Source: Chitinophagaceae bacterium
Lineage (GTDB): Bacteria > Bacteroidota > Bacteroidia > Chitinophagales > Chitinophagaceae
Assembly (NCBI GenBank): GCA_017853575.1
Contig: JAFMJI010000002.1
Location: 62,001 to 126,000, forward strand
Direction of reading: 5' to 3'
DNA: 64,000 nucleotides
A model generated the notes under the pieces. That model was not told where the DNA came from. It saw only the letters and a program-made list of their open reading frames with translations, and made no database searches. Each line of letters starts with the position of its first letter. Position 1 is the first letter of the stretch. The position numbers and the translations under genes were made by a program. Positions 19,639 to 27,528 of this stretch are shown piece after piece.

Positions 19639-20368
19639 TCCAGATATTTCTATAACTTACTGGATCACCATGATCTTGCAGGCTGATGGGTTCTTTTGCG
19701 CCATGTGATTTGTAGTTTGCAATGCCTATATATTCAGTTCCACCCCAAATGGCAGCATTGTTCTGAACAAGAACTCCATTATGGATGACAGTAATTCTTG
19801 CTTGAGATTGAAGTATGCCGTTTTCTGAAAACCTTGGCGCAGTAAAAATGACATCATACGTTTGCCATTCACCAGGCCCACGGCTGGCGTTTACCAAAGG
19901 AACCAGTTGCTTATATATACTACCTGCTTGTCCATTTGAATAAGTTTTGTTGTTGTAACTGTCTAGTATTTGCAGCTCATATTTACCCATTAAAAATATT
20001 CCACTGTTTCCTCTTCCTTGACCATCGCCTTTTACTTCAGCAGGAGTTCTCCATTCGATGTGCAATTGGCAATCCCCAAAACTTTGTTTTGTGGTGATGA
20101 GTCCTGCGCCACGTTTAACAGTCATCGCACCATCTGCCAGTGTCCAATCGGCCGGAGCACCATTTCTCCCAATCCAATTTGAAAAATCTTTCCCATCAAA
20201 TAAAATAATCGCGTCAGAAGGAGGTTCTGCATTTGTTTTACCAGGTGAAATAACCGCAGGTGCCGGGTCATAAATTTCAGACAGCTTGGGATCGCCTCCC
20301 ATCCTTACTTGTGCCAACAGCAATTGGGAAGCAATGCTTCCGCAAATAAGCATCAATATTTTTTTCAT
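19625..20368 (-). CDS. Secreted DUF1080 (3-keto-disaccharide hydrolase-like) protein
   Basis: A 247-residue exported protein with a signal peptide ending LLLAQ near residue 20. The single DUF1080 domain (about 50-245) is a concanavalin-like beta sandwich, recognised by [30 protein letters not shown], and the C-terminal [10 protein letters not shown]. Some DUF1080 proteins hydrolyse 3-keto-glycosides in the periplasm after a flavin dehydrogenase oxidises the sugar, but no such dehydrogenase is nearby. Function is therefore inferred from the family only. It overlaps the mfd 3' end by 14 nt, so the two transcripts must be antisense at their tails. Confidence 0.82.
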   Translation of the reverse strand: MKKILMLICGSIASQLLLAQVRMGGDPKLSEIYDPAPAVISPGKTNAEPPSDAIILFDGKDFSNWIGRNGAPADWTLADGAMTVKRGAGLITTKQSFGDCQLHIEWRTPAEVKGDGQGRGNSGIFLMGKYELQILDSYNNKTYSNGQAGSIYKQLVPLVNASRGPGEWQTYDVIFTAPRFSENGILQSQARITVIHNGVLVQNNAAIWGGTEYIGIANYKSHGAKEPISLQDHGDPVSYRNIWIRPL

Positions 20369-20448
20369 AATGACAGTTTTAGAGCAATGAATTTACACAA
20401 TAAAATCACAAAAACAATTCGACCAAAAAATTCCAACTTTCTTATATT

Positions 20449-20456
20449 TATCTTTG
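20449..20456 (+). promoter_or_regulatory. Predicted sigma-A -7 element (TATCTTTG) of apaG
   Basis: Exact TAnnTTTG match, 16 nt before the apaG ATG at 20473. Confidence 0.5.
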
Positions 20457-20472
20457 ATAAAAGATCTGATGA

Positions 20473-20859
20473 ATGATATCTAAAGTAACAGAAGGTGTGA
20501 AAATTTCAGTAGAGCAATTCTATCAGCCAGAATATTCAAATCCTGTTCAAAGTGAATTTATGTTCGCCTATAGGATTACGATTGAGAACAACAATGCTTT
20601 CCCCATTCAATTGCTCAAAAGGCATTGGTGGATAGTTGATAGCAATGCAGATCGGAGAGAAGTTGAAGGGGATGGTGTTATCGGGGTTCAACCCATCATT
20701 GCGCCTGGCGAAAAGTATCAATATATCTCTGGTTCCAATCTCAAGTCAGAATTTGGTATAATGACTGGAATATATCTCATGGAAAATATGGTTTCCAGAA
20801 AAAAATTTGAGGTGAATATTCCTTCATTTCAAATGGAGGCACCATTCAAAAGAAATTAA
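20473..20859 (+). CDS. apaG: ApaG-family beta-sandwich protein
   Basis: A 128-residue single-domain ApaG protein. Typical features are the start 'VTEGVKISVEQFYQPEYS', the YRITIENN strand, and LLKRHWWIVDSN, VEGDGVIGVQPII and PGEKYQYISGS. The family has a fibronectin-III-like fold. It was linked genetically to Co2+ resistance and Mg2+ efflux, but its biochemical role is unsettled. The gene stands alone between the divergent DUF1080 gene and the desaturase, 53 nt upstream of the latter. Confidence 0.93.
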   Translation: MISKVTEGVKISVEQFYQPEYSNPVQSEFMFAYRITIENNNAFPIQLLKRHWWIVDSNADRREVEGDGVIGVQPIIAPGEKYQYISGSNLKSEFGIMTGIYLMENMVSRKKFEVNIPSFQMEAPFKRN

Positions 20860-20912
20860 TTTTTCTGGTGTTCAACAAGTAACTTCGTTCAATCTTTAAA
20901 ATTCGTTAAGCA

Positions 20913-22001
20913 ATGTCTGTATTAGGGTATAAAGTTAGTTTCAACAACAAGCAAAGAGATTTTTTCAATGCACTGAAATCAGAAGTAGATGCATATTTTG
21001 AAAAGAACGGACTGAAAAAGACCGGTAATTGGAAGTTATATGCTAAAACTTTGATTTTGATCCCATCGGCTTTGGGCATCTATATAACCCTCATGACGGT
21101 TCCTATGTTTTGGGCATTTTCTGCTGCACTTTGGGTTCTGTTTGGTTTGAACATGGCTGCTATCGGCTTCAATGTGATGCATGATGCATGTCATGGAAGT
21201 TTTTCAACAAGAAACTGGGTCAATGAATTGTTTGGGCTCACCAATAATTTTTTGGGAGGCAATGCATTTTTATGGAAACTGAAGCATAATATCATTCACC
21301 ATACCTATACCAATGTTGATGGGGTGGATGACGATATTAATAATATGCCTTTCATGCGTCAATGTGAAACCCAGGCATGGAAGCCAATGCACCGGTTTCA
21401 GGGTGTCTATATGTTTATATTGTATGGCTTTACCTCGCTGTTTATGTTTTTCATGGATTATGTAAAATATTTTTCAAAGCGTGTCCATACAACTCCTTTG
21501 AAAAAAATGGATGCGAAAGAGCATATCATCTTCTGGGGCGGAAAATTATTCTTCATATTTTTCTATATAATTCTTCCAATTGTATTGATTGGATGGAAAG
21601 CGTGGTTGGTTGGGTTCTTGATCAGTCAGTTTACTCTCGGCCTTACACTAGCAGTTGTATTTCAGTTGGCACACGTTGTTGAGCATGCTGAATTTCAATC
21701 AGCAGGAGTGGATCCTGTAAAAATTGAAAACGAGTGGGCAATTCATCAAATTAAGACAACAGCCAATTTTGCATTCTCCAATAAAATAATCACTTGGTTT
21801 GTAGGAGGATTAAATTATCAGATTGAACACCACCTGTTTCCACGTATCAGTCACATACATTATCCTGCCATCAGTAAGATCGTACGTGAAACCTGTTCAA
21901 AATTTGATTTGAATTATATCTATTTTCCTACAACACGTGCCGCAGTTGTGTCCCATGTCAAGTTTATGAATCAGATGGGGAAACGCCCTGGTGCTATTTA
22001 G
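20913..22001 (+). CDS. Membrane fatty acid desaturase (acyl-CoA/acyl-lipid, front-end type)
   Basis: A 362-residue di-iron membrane desaturase. All three histidine boxes are present: HDACH (near residue 91), HNIIHHTYTN (near 125) and QIEHHLFPR (near 305). The Q in the third box is typical of linoleoyl-CoA/front-end enzymes. Four or more transmembrane helices flank the boxes, and there is no fused cytochrome b5. It introduces double bonds into membrane acyl chains, probably adjusting fluidity; regiospecificity cannot be read from sequence. A weak promoter-like TAACTTCG lies at 20880-20887. The stop overlaps convergent gldB by 8 nt. Confidence 0.9.
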   Translation: MSVLGYKVSFNNKQRDFFNALKSEVDAYFEKNGLKKTGNWKLYAKTLILIPSALGIYITLMTVPMFWAFSAALWVLFGLNMAAIGFNVMHDACHGSFSTRNWVNELFGLTNNFLGGNAFLWKLKHNIIHHTYTNVDGVDDDINNMPFMRQCETQAWKPMHRFQGVYMFILYGFTSLFMFFMDYVKYFSKRVHTTPLKKMDAKEHIIFWGGKLFFIFFYIILPIVLIGWKAWLVGFLISQFTLGLTLAVVFQLAHVVEHAEFQSAGVDPVKIENEWAIHQIKTTANFAFSNKIITWFVGGLNYQIEHHLFPRISHIHYPAISKIVRETCSKFDLNYIYFPTTRAAVVSHVKFMNQMGKRPGAI

Positions 22002-23034
22002 GTCTATACTTAGATATTGCCAGTATTGTTTTTGGATCCAACTTTAAGAGTTCTTCTATGGATGTCTCTGGCTTTTGCTCCATATAGGCCCGAATAATCT
22101 GTCTACCCATGAATAAGGAAATGAATCCTGGTGATCCTATTCCAAATTCAGATGTAAATGGGCCATCCGTCACAAATGATCTGAACCTGAGTATATCTGT
22201 TTGATACAACAAGTTATTTTCTGTGAAATAATTCCATATGTATCCTTCATTTTCTGAAGTGCCTTTTAACTGCGCAGTGGTATAACCCAATTTGATTTCA
22301 TCTTTTTCAAATGGCATAAAAAGATCCAATAAGTACATTCTTTTTCCATGATCAATCAGGATATCCAGCATGGATCTGTTTGATGGCAATTCGGGATAGA
22401 TGTCATCAATGATATTTTTCATGCAATTGCTTGGTATGTATTCAGTAGTAAACTTTCTTGAGATGTACTCCGGGTATAGCTGCTGAGCAATCTCAGATTT
22501 GTAAATCTCTGAATTGTTTCCTAAATGCAATTGAAGTCCAGCACCAATTGCATCATGGGTGATAATTTCTCCAGAACCGCCAATGGCGCCGTATGCAAAG
22601 GCATCAATCGGTCCAACGAAAGTTATAAATTGTATAGGAAGTTGATAATTGGGAAAATAATAATGCACATACTGAAAACTTTTTTTCAAGGTATTCAGTG
22701 TCTGATCCAGTTGTGCATCCATCATCTTTGTACTGTCAAATACTGATGTGTAATCATGGATAAATTTTTTTATCATCATGATGTACTTCGTGCTATCTAG
22801 ATCTCTTAATACAAGGATATTGTTTTTGAAATCCTGAAAGAAAACAGGGTATTTGGTTTCAAGATTTTTTAAGCCACCCTCAATGTGATTGGTATCTATT
22901 TGGAAAAAGTCTTTTTCAAATCTCTTGGTAGTTAATTTAATCTCAATATTTTCTAGGTTAGGACGCTGATTGTTGTTGCAACCATAAAGAAGTGCAGCTC
23001 CCAGTACACAGATTATAATAATAAGCTTTTGCAT
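21994..23034 (-). CDS. gldB: Gliding motility lipoprotein GldB
   Basis: A 346-residue lipoprotein: MQKLIIIICVLGAALLYGC ends in a lipobox-like LLYGC with Cys19. The body matches GldB, with KLGYTTAQL, the ENEGYIWNYFTENNLLYQTD core (split here: ENEGYIWNYF / TENNLLYQTD), and the C-terminal pattern GSPGFISLFMGRQIIRAYM. GldB is needed for gliding in Flavobacterium and is tied to the GldK-N/T9SS machinery; its mechanism is unclear. ATG 23034 is preferred, because the upstream TTG 23049 lies in the predicted -7 element. It is divergent from nadE and no gldC is beside it. Confidence 0.88.
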   Translation of the reverse strand: MQKLIIIICVLGAALLYGCNNNQRPNLENIEIKLTTKRFEKDFFQIDTNHIEGGLKNLETKYPVFFQDFKNNILVLRDLDSTKYIMMIKKFIHDYTSVFDSTKMMDAQLDQTLNTLKKSFQYVHYYFPNYQLPIQFITFVGPIDAFAYGAIGGSGEIITHDAIGAGLQLHLGNNSEIYKSEIAQQLYPEYISRKFTTEYIPSNCMKNIIDDIYPELPSNRSMLDILIDHGKRMYLLDLFMPFEKDEIKLGYTTAQLKGTSENEGYIWNYFTENNLLYQTDILRFRSFVTDGPFTSEFGIGSPGFISLFMGRQIIRAYMEQKPETSIEELLKLDPKTILAISKYRPK

Positions 23035-23046
23035 CACATTTTCTTT

Positions 23047-23054
23047 CAAAAATA
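23047..23054 (-). promoter_or_regulatory. Predicted sigma-A -7 element (TATTTTTG) of gldB
   Basis: Exact TAnnTTTG match on the minus strand, 12 nt before ATG 23034. Confidence 0.45.
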
Positions 23055-23126
23055 TGTAATAATGATGCTTTTTTATTTGCAGATTGTTTTTAATGTTTAT
23101 TCAAGGTATTTTCTCAACTTTGCACC

Positions 23127-24839
23127 ATGAAAGTGTTGGTTTCTCAACAAAATTATCATATTGGGAATTTTGCGTCCAATGTAGAGAAGATTGGTGCTGT
23201 AATTACTGAGGCAAAAAAATCAAATGTCGACTTGGTGGTTTTCTCTGAGCTCTCTGTATGTGGCTATCCTCCACGAGATTTTTTGGAATTCAATGATTTT
23301 ATCAAATTGGTTGATGAAGCAATAGAGCATATTGCCAAAATGACAAAAGGCATTGGGGTATTGATCGGATCGCCTACAAAGAATACATTTCAAAAAGGAA
23401 AACCACTTTTCAATTCAGCTGTATTGTTACATGAAGGCAAAATACAAGGAGTTGTTCATAAAACCTTGCTCCCTAATTATGATGTGTTTGATGAGTACAG
23501 ATACTTTGAGCCATCATTCACTTGGAACGTAATTGAATTCAAAGGAAAGAAATTAGCTATTACAATTTGTGAAGACATCTGGAATCTTGGGAACAACTCC
23601 CTTTATAGGGTTTGCCCAATGGATGAATTGATGAAGTTCAATCCAGATCTGATGATCAATATTTCTGCTTCACCTTTTGATTATGATCATGATATTGATC
23701 GAAAAGAGGTAATACGTCAAAATGTAAGGAAGTATAACCTTCCTATGATATATTGTAATGCCGTTGGAGCTCAAACAGAAATTGTATTTGACGGAGGAAG
23801 TATGGTAGTTGATCAAAGTGGAAATATTCAACATGAACTCAACTATTTTACAGAAGACGCCCATGTTGTAGAAACAGATGTTTTGTACAATCAGCATCCT
23901 GTTGTTTCAACGGATGCCAATCTGGCCATGGATACTGAAATGAGAGTGGCCAAGGCAAATGATCCAGATCAAATTATCAAGTATCTGACCAATAGCAACA
24001 ACATTGATCAAGTAAAACAGGCACTTATACTTGGAATCCAAGATTACTTCAGTAAAATGGGATTCAAAAAAGCAATCTTAGGAAGCAGTGGAGGAATTGA
24101 TTCAGCAGTGGTTTTAGCATTGGCATGTGAAGCATTGGGAAAGGAAAATGTAACGGCGATTTTAATGCCTTCGGCATATTCTACTTCGCATTCTGTAGAT
24201 GATGCACGCCTACTAAGTGATCGATTGGGCAATCCATATCATATCTTGCCAATAAAAGAAGTATATAAAAGTTTTATTGAAACATTGAATCCATTGTTTG
24301 CAGGCACACCCTTTGGCATTGCTGAAGAAAACATTCAAAGTAGATCAAGGGGGAATTTATTGATGGCAGTTGCAAATAAATTTGGTTATGTGCTGTTGAA
24401 TACATCCAATAAAAGTGAGTTGGCAACAGGTTATGGCACACTGTATGGAGACATGGCTGGAGGATTGAGTGTTTTGGGAGATCTATACAAAACCCAGGTC
24501 TATGCTTTGGCCAGATACATCAACAAATCCAAAGAAATCATTCCAATCAACATCATTGAAAAAGAACCATCCGCAGAATTGAGGCCCAATCAAAAGGATA
24601 GCGACAGCCTTCCTGATTACGACACACTAGACAGAATATTGTATTTATACATCGAGCGTCGAAAAGGCCCATTTGAAATCATTGCCTGTGGATTCGATGA
24701 AGCATTGGTGAAAAAAACTTTGAGGATGGTAAATGCCAATGAATACAAGAGGAATCAGTTTTGTCCAATCATTCGTGTCAGTACAAAAGCATTTGGCGTT
24801 GGAAGAAGAGTGCCCATTGTTGCAAAATATTTAAGTTAA
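23127..24839 (+). CDS. nadE: Glutamine-dependent NAD+ synthetase
   Basis: A 570-residue two-domain enzyme that amidates nicotinic acid adenine dinucleotide to NAD+. The N-terminal nitrilase-type glutaminase domain (about 1-270) shows the Glu41-Lys112-Cys148 triad (FSELS, HKTLLPNY, TICEDIW). The C-terminal synthetase domain has the ATP-pyrophosphatase loop SSGGIDS near residue 320, plus NKSELATGYGTLYGDMAG. Glutamine rather than ammonia is therefore the likely nitrogen donor. A degenerate promoter CAACTTTG ends 4 nt before the ATG. rsgA follows after 11 nt and is probably co-transcribed. Confidence 0.95.
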   Translation: MKVLVSQQNYHIGNFASNVEKIGAVITEAKKSNVDLVVFSELSVCGYPPRDFLEFNDFIKLVDEAIEHIAKMTKGIGVLIGSPTKNTFQKGKPLFNSAVLLHEGKIQGVVHKTLLPNYDVFDEYRYFEPSFTWNVIEFKGKKLAITICEDIWNLGNNSLYRVCPMDELMKFNPDLMINISASPFDYDHDIDRKEVIRQNVRKYNLPMIYCNAVGAQTEIVFDGGSMVVDQSGNIQHELNYFTEDAHVVETDVLYNQHPVVSTDANLAMDTEMRVAKANDPDQIIKYLTNSNNIDQVKQALILGIQDYFSKMGFKKAILGSSGGIDSAVVLALACEALGKENVTAILMPSAYSTSHSVDDARLLSDRLGNPYHILPIKEVYKSFIETLNPLFAGTPFGIAEENIQSRSRGNLLMAVANKFGYVLLNTSNKSELATGYGTLYGDMAGGLSVLGDLYKTQVYALARYINKSKEIIPINIIEKEPSAELRPNQKDSDSLPDYDTLDRILYLYIERRKGPFEIIACGFDEALVKKTLRMVNANEYKRNQFCPIIRVSTKAFGVGRRVPIVAKYLS

Positions 24840-24850
24840 TCTATACCAAT

Positions 24851-25780
24851 TTGAAAGCAACAGTATATAAATCCACCGGAAGCTGGTATGTTCTAAAAGG
24901 TGAGGACGGACAATTTTACAATGCCAGACTGAAAGGAAAATTTAAAATGGATGAAATCACATCTACCAATCCAATTGCAGTTGGAGATCACGTCGCATTT
25001 GAATTAGAAACTGATCAGCAAGATGCTGTAATTATCACTGACTTATTTCCAAGAAGCAACTATGTAAATCGTATTTCACCCGCGAATCGACGGATGCATC
25101 ACATCATTGCATCAAATATTGATCAATCTGTATTGATAGCCACCATCAAAGATCCAAAAACATCTACCGGATTTATAGACCGTTTTCTGGTGACATGTGA
25201 AGCTTTTCATATTTCAGCTATTATTTTATTTAACAAGGCTGATATATATAAAGACAAAGAGCGTAATCTTTTTGAAGAGCGCAAGGATGCCTATGAAAAG
25301 ATTGGATACAAAGTATTGCTTAGTTCTGTCAATGATGATCGTGGAATGGATGATGTTAAAAATGTTCTTCAAGATCGAATTACCCTGATCAGTGGACATT
25401 CTGGCGTGGGTAAATCCAGTTTAATCAATAAAATACTTGGAGACAGCAATATTAAAACCAGTGAAGTGAGCAATTGGAGCGGAAAGGGAATGCATACAAC
25501 TACTTTTGCTGAGATGTATGACCTACCATTTGGGGGACAGATCATTGATACACCTGGTATGCGTGAACTTGCCATTGCTGATATTCCTCGTCATGAACTT
25601 GCTCATTATTTTCCGGAAATGCGTGCGTTGATGAATGAATGTCAATATAATAATTGCATGCATATCAATGAACCTTCATGTGCTATAAAGGAGGCAGTCT
25701 CAGAAGGAATTATCAACGAAGAACGGTATATCAATTATTGTACGATACTTGATTCAATCAAAGAAAACGATTGGGAGTAG
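24851..25780 (+). CDS. rsgA: Small-ribosomal-subunit biogenesis GTPase RsgA, TTG start
   Basis: A 309-residue circularly permuted GTPase that acts in late 30S maturation. An OB fold at the N-terminus is followed by G4 FNKAD (127-131), G1 GHSGVGKSS (182-190), G3 DTPG (233-236), and a zinc finger Cys264-Cys269-His271-Cys277. The start is inferred as TTG 24851, giving (M)KATVYKSTGSWYVL, the family N-terminus. The frame is open further upstream inside nadE, but those residues do not resemble RsgA. No ATG is available near the domain start. It ends 1 nt from the convergent acyltransferase-like gene. Confidence 0.93.
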   Translation: MKATVYKSTGSWYVLKGEDGQFYNARLKGKFKMDEITSTNPIAVGDHVAFELETDQQDAVIITDLFPRSNYVNRISPANRRMHHIIASNIDQSVLIATIKDPKTSTGFIDRFLVTCEAFHISAIILFNKADIYKDKERNLFEERKDAYEKIGYKVLLSSVNDDRGMDDVKNVLQDRITLISGHSGVGKSSLINKILGDSNIKTSEVSNWSGKGMHTTTFAEMYDLPFGGQIIDTPGMRELAIADIPRHELAHYFPEMRALMNECQYNNCMHINEPSCAIKEAVSEGIINEERYINYCTILDSIKENDWE

Positions 25781-25781
25781 T

Positions 25782-26294
25782 TTATTTAAACCAACTGCTG
25801 TATTTCACATAATTGTTTGAAATGCGTTCTATTTCACCTTTGATTTTATCTGGAGTGATGTCTTTCACTTTTTTTGCCGGCACTCCCGCATAAATACAAC
25901 CTTCAGGTATGATGGTTCCTTCCAACACAACGGCACCAGCAGCAACAATCGAATTGCTGCCAACTACAGCCTGATCCATTACTATAGCGCCCATCCCAAT
26001 CAACACATTATCGTGGATGGTGCATCCATGAACAATCGCGCTATGTCCAATGCTGACGTTGTTACCAATAAGGGTTGCATTTTTTTCAAATGTTCCATGA
26101 ATGACTGCATTGTCTTGAATATTTACTTTATTGCCCATTTTTATGGAGTTGACATCACCTCTTACTACTGCATTAAACCAAAAGCTGCATTCGTCGCCCG
26201 TTTCAACATTTCCTACAATGGTGGCATTGGGTGCTATGAAATTATTGCTGCCAAATTTGGGGTGTACATCATTTACAGGTAAAATAACTGGCAT
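25782..26294 (-). CDS. Gamma-carbonic-anhydrase-like / hexapeptide-repeat protein
   Basis: A 170-residue left-handed beta-helix protein built from hexapeptide repeats (NATIVG, NAVIHG, NVSIGHSAIVHG, NVLIGMGAIV). It belongs to the YrdA/PaaY/CaiE group related to gamma carbonic anhydrases. Metal-ligand-like histidines are present in HGTF, GHSAIVHG and the RGDVNSI segment. The C-terminal helix (residues about 148-168) is usual. Carbonic anhydrase activity varies within this group and cannot be asserted. It is convergent with rsgA (1-nt gap) and divergent from the aminotransferase. Confidence 0.85.
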   Translation of the reverse strand: MPVILPVNDVHPKFGSNNFIAPNATIVGNVETGDECSFWFNAVVRGDVNSIKMGNKVNIQDNAVIHGTFEKNATLIGNNVSIGHSAIVHGCTIHDNVLIGMGAIVMDQAVVGSNSIVAAGAVVLEGTIIPEGCIYAGVPAKKVKDITPDKIKGEIERISNNYVKYSSWFK

Positions 26295-26337
26295 CTTTTT
26301 TTCTTAAAGTTATTTCATAATGCTGAACTTCGTGTCA

Positions 26338-27528
26338 ATGAACCAGCGTGAACTCTTTTTAAGAAATGTTGCGCAGACATCCGATGCACCTCTTGCACTG
26401 GAAATTGTAAGAGCAAAGGATGTAACATTGTGGGATGTCCACGGAAAAGCATACTTAGATCTCATCAGCGGAATCAGTGTCAGTAATATCGGGCATTCCA
26501 ATACGGAGGTGATCGAGGCAGTAAAAAAACAGGCAGAGCTTTACATGCATATAATGGTGTATGGTGAATTGATTGAATCGCCCCAAGTTCAATATGCAAC
26601 TGAGTTGATCTCACATTTGCCTTCCACCCTCAACAGTGTCTACTTTACCAATTCTGGAACAGAAGCAACCGAAGGTGCTATGAAATTAGCAAAGAGGGTA
26701 ACTGGCAGAACACAGATCCTGGCTTTCCATAATTCATATCATGGATCCACACAGGGCGCTCTTAGTGTGATGGGCAGTGAATATTGGAGGAATGCATTTC
26801 GTCCACTGCTGCCCGGGATCATTCATGCTGAATATAACAGTATTGAGTCAATTGATTTAATTGATGAAAACCTGGCATGCATCATTCTAGAACCCTTGCA
26901 GGCAGAGAAGGGGGTCAATGTTCCATCAATTGAATGGATGCAAGCGATTAGAAAAAAATGTGATGAAAAAGGTGTCTTGATGATTCTTGATGAAATTCAA
27001 ACTGGATTTGGAAGAACTGGTACACTTTTTTCATTTCAACACAATGATATTATTCCGGATATACTCTTATTGGGTAAAGCATTGGGTGGTGGTATGCCGC
27101 TGGGTGCATTTATTGCAAGTCGTTCAATGATGGATGCATTTACCAACAATCCTGTGCTCGGTCATATCTCAACTTTCGGTGGTCATCCTGTAAGTTGTGC
27201 TGCTGGGCTCGCTGCCTTAAAATATCTTCTGAATAATCACTTGATCGATGGTGTAGAGGGAAAGAGAAAAATATTTAGAGATAAATTGATTCATCCACTG
27301 ATCAAGGAATTTCGTTCATATGGCTTGCTTATGACCATTGAGTTTGAATCTTGGGATATCAATAAAAAAATAATTGACTTGTGTATTGAGGGGGGAGTTT
27401 TTACCGACTGGTTCCTATTCGCTCCAAATTGTATGAGGTTGGCGCCACCATTGATCATTTCTGATGAGGATATTTACAAGGCATGTGAAATAATTCTCTC
27501 AGCTTGTGATTCGTATGCTAAAAAGTAA
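26338..27528 (+). CDS. Class III PLP-dependent aminotransferase (acetylornithine/4-aminobutyrate type)
   Basis: A 396-residue fold-type I aminotransferase. It has NSGTEATEGAMKLAKR (PLP phosphate binding, near 100), HNSYHGST, the DEIQTGFGRTG box with the cofactor-contacting Asp (near 215), and LLLGKALGGGMPLGA with the Schiff-base lysine (near 245). It resembles ornithine/lysine/GABA-type enzymes; the substrate is not predicted. I prefer ATG 26338 (MNQRELFLRNVAQTSDAPLA) as the family start. ATG 26320 is possible, but a degenerate promoter GAACTTCG lies between them. No arginine genes are adjacent. The 3' end overlaps the convergent gene by 11 nt. Confidence 0.85.
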   Translation: MNQRELFLRNVAQTSDAPLALEIVRAKDVTLWDVHGKAYLDLISGISVSNIGHSNTEVIEAVKKQAELYMHIMVYGELIESPQVQYATELISHLPSTLNSVYFTNSGTEATEGAMKLAKRVTGRTQILAFHNSYHGSTQGALSVMGSEYWRNAFRPLLPGIIHAEYNSIESIDLIDENLACIILEPLQAEKGVNVPSIEWMQAIRKKCDEKGVLMILDEIQTGFGRTGTLFSFQHNDIIPDILLLGKALGGGMPLGAFIASRSMMDAFTNNPVLGHISTFGGHPVSCAAGLAALKYLLNNHLIDGVEGKRKIFRDKLIHPLIKEFRSYGLLMTIEFESWDINKKIIDLCIEGGVFTDWFLFAPNCMRLAPPLIISDEDIYKACEIILSACDSYAKK

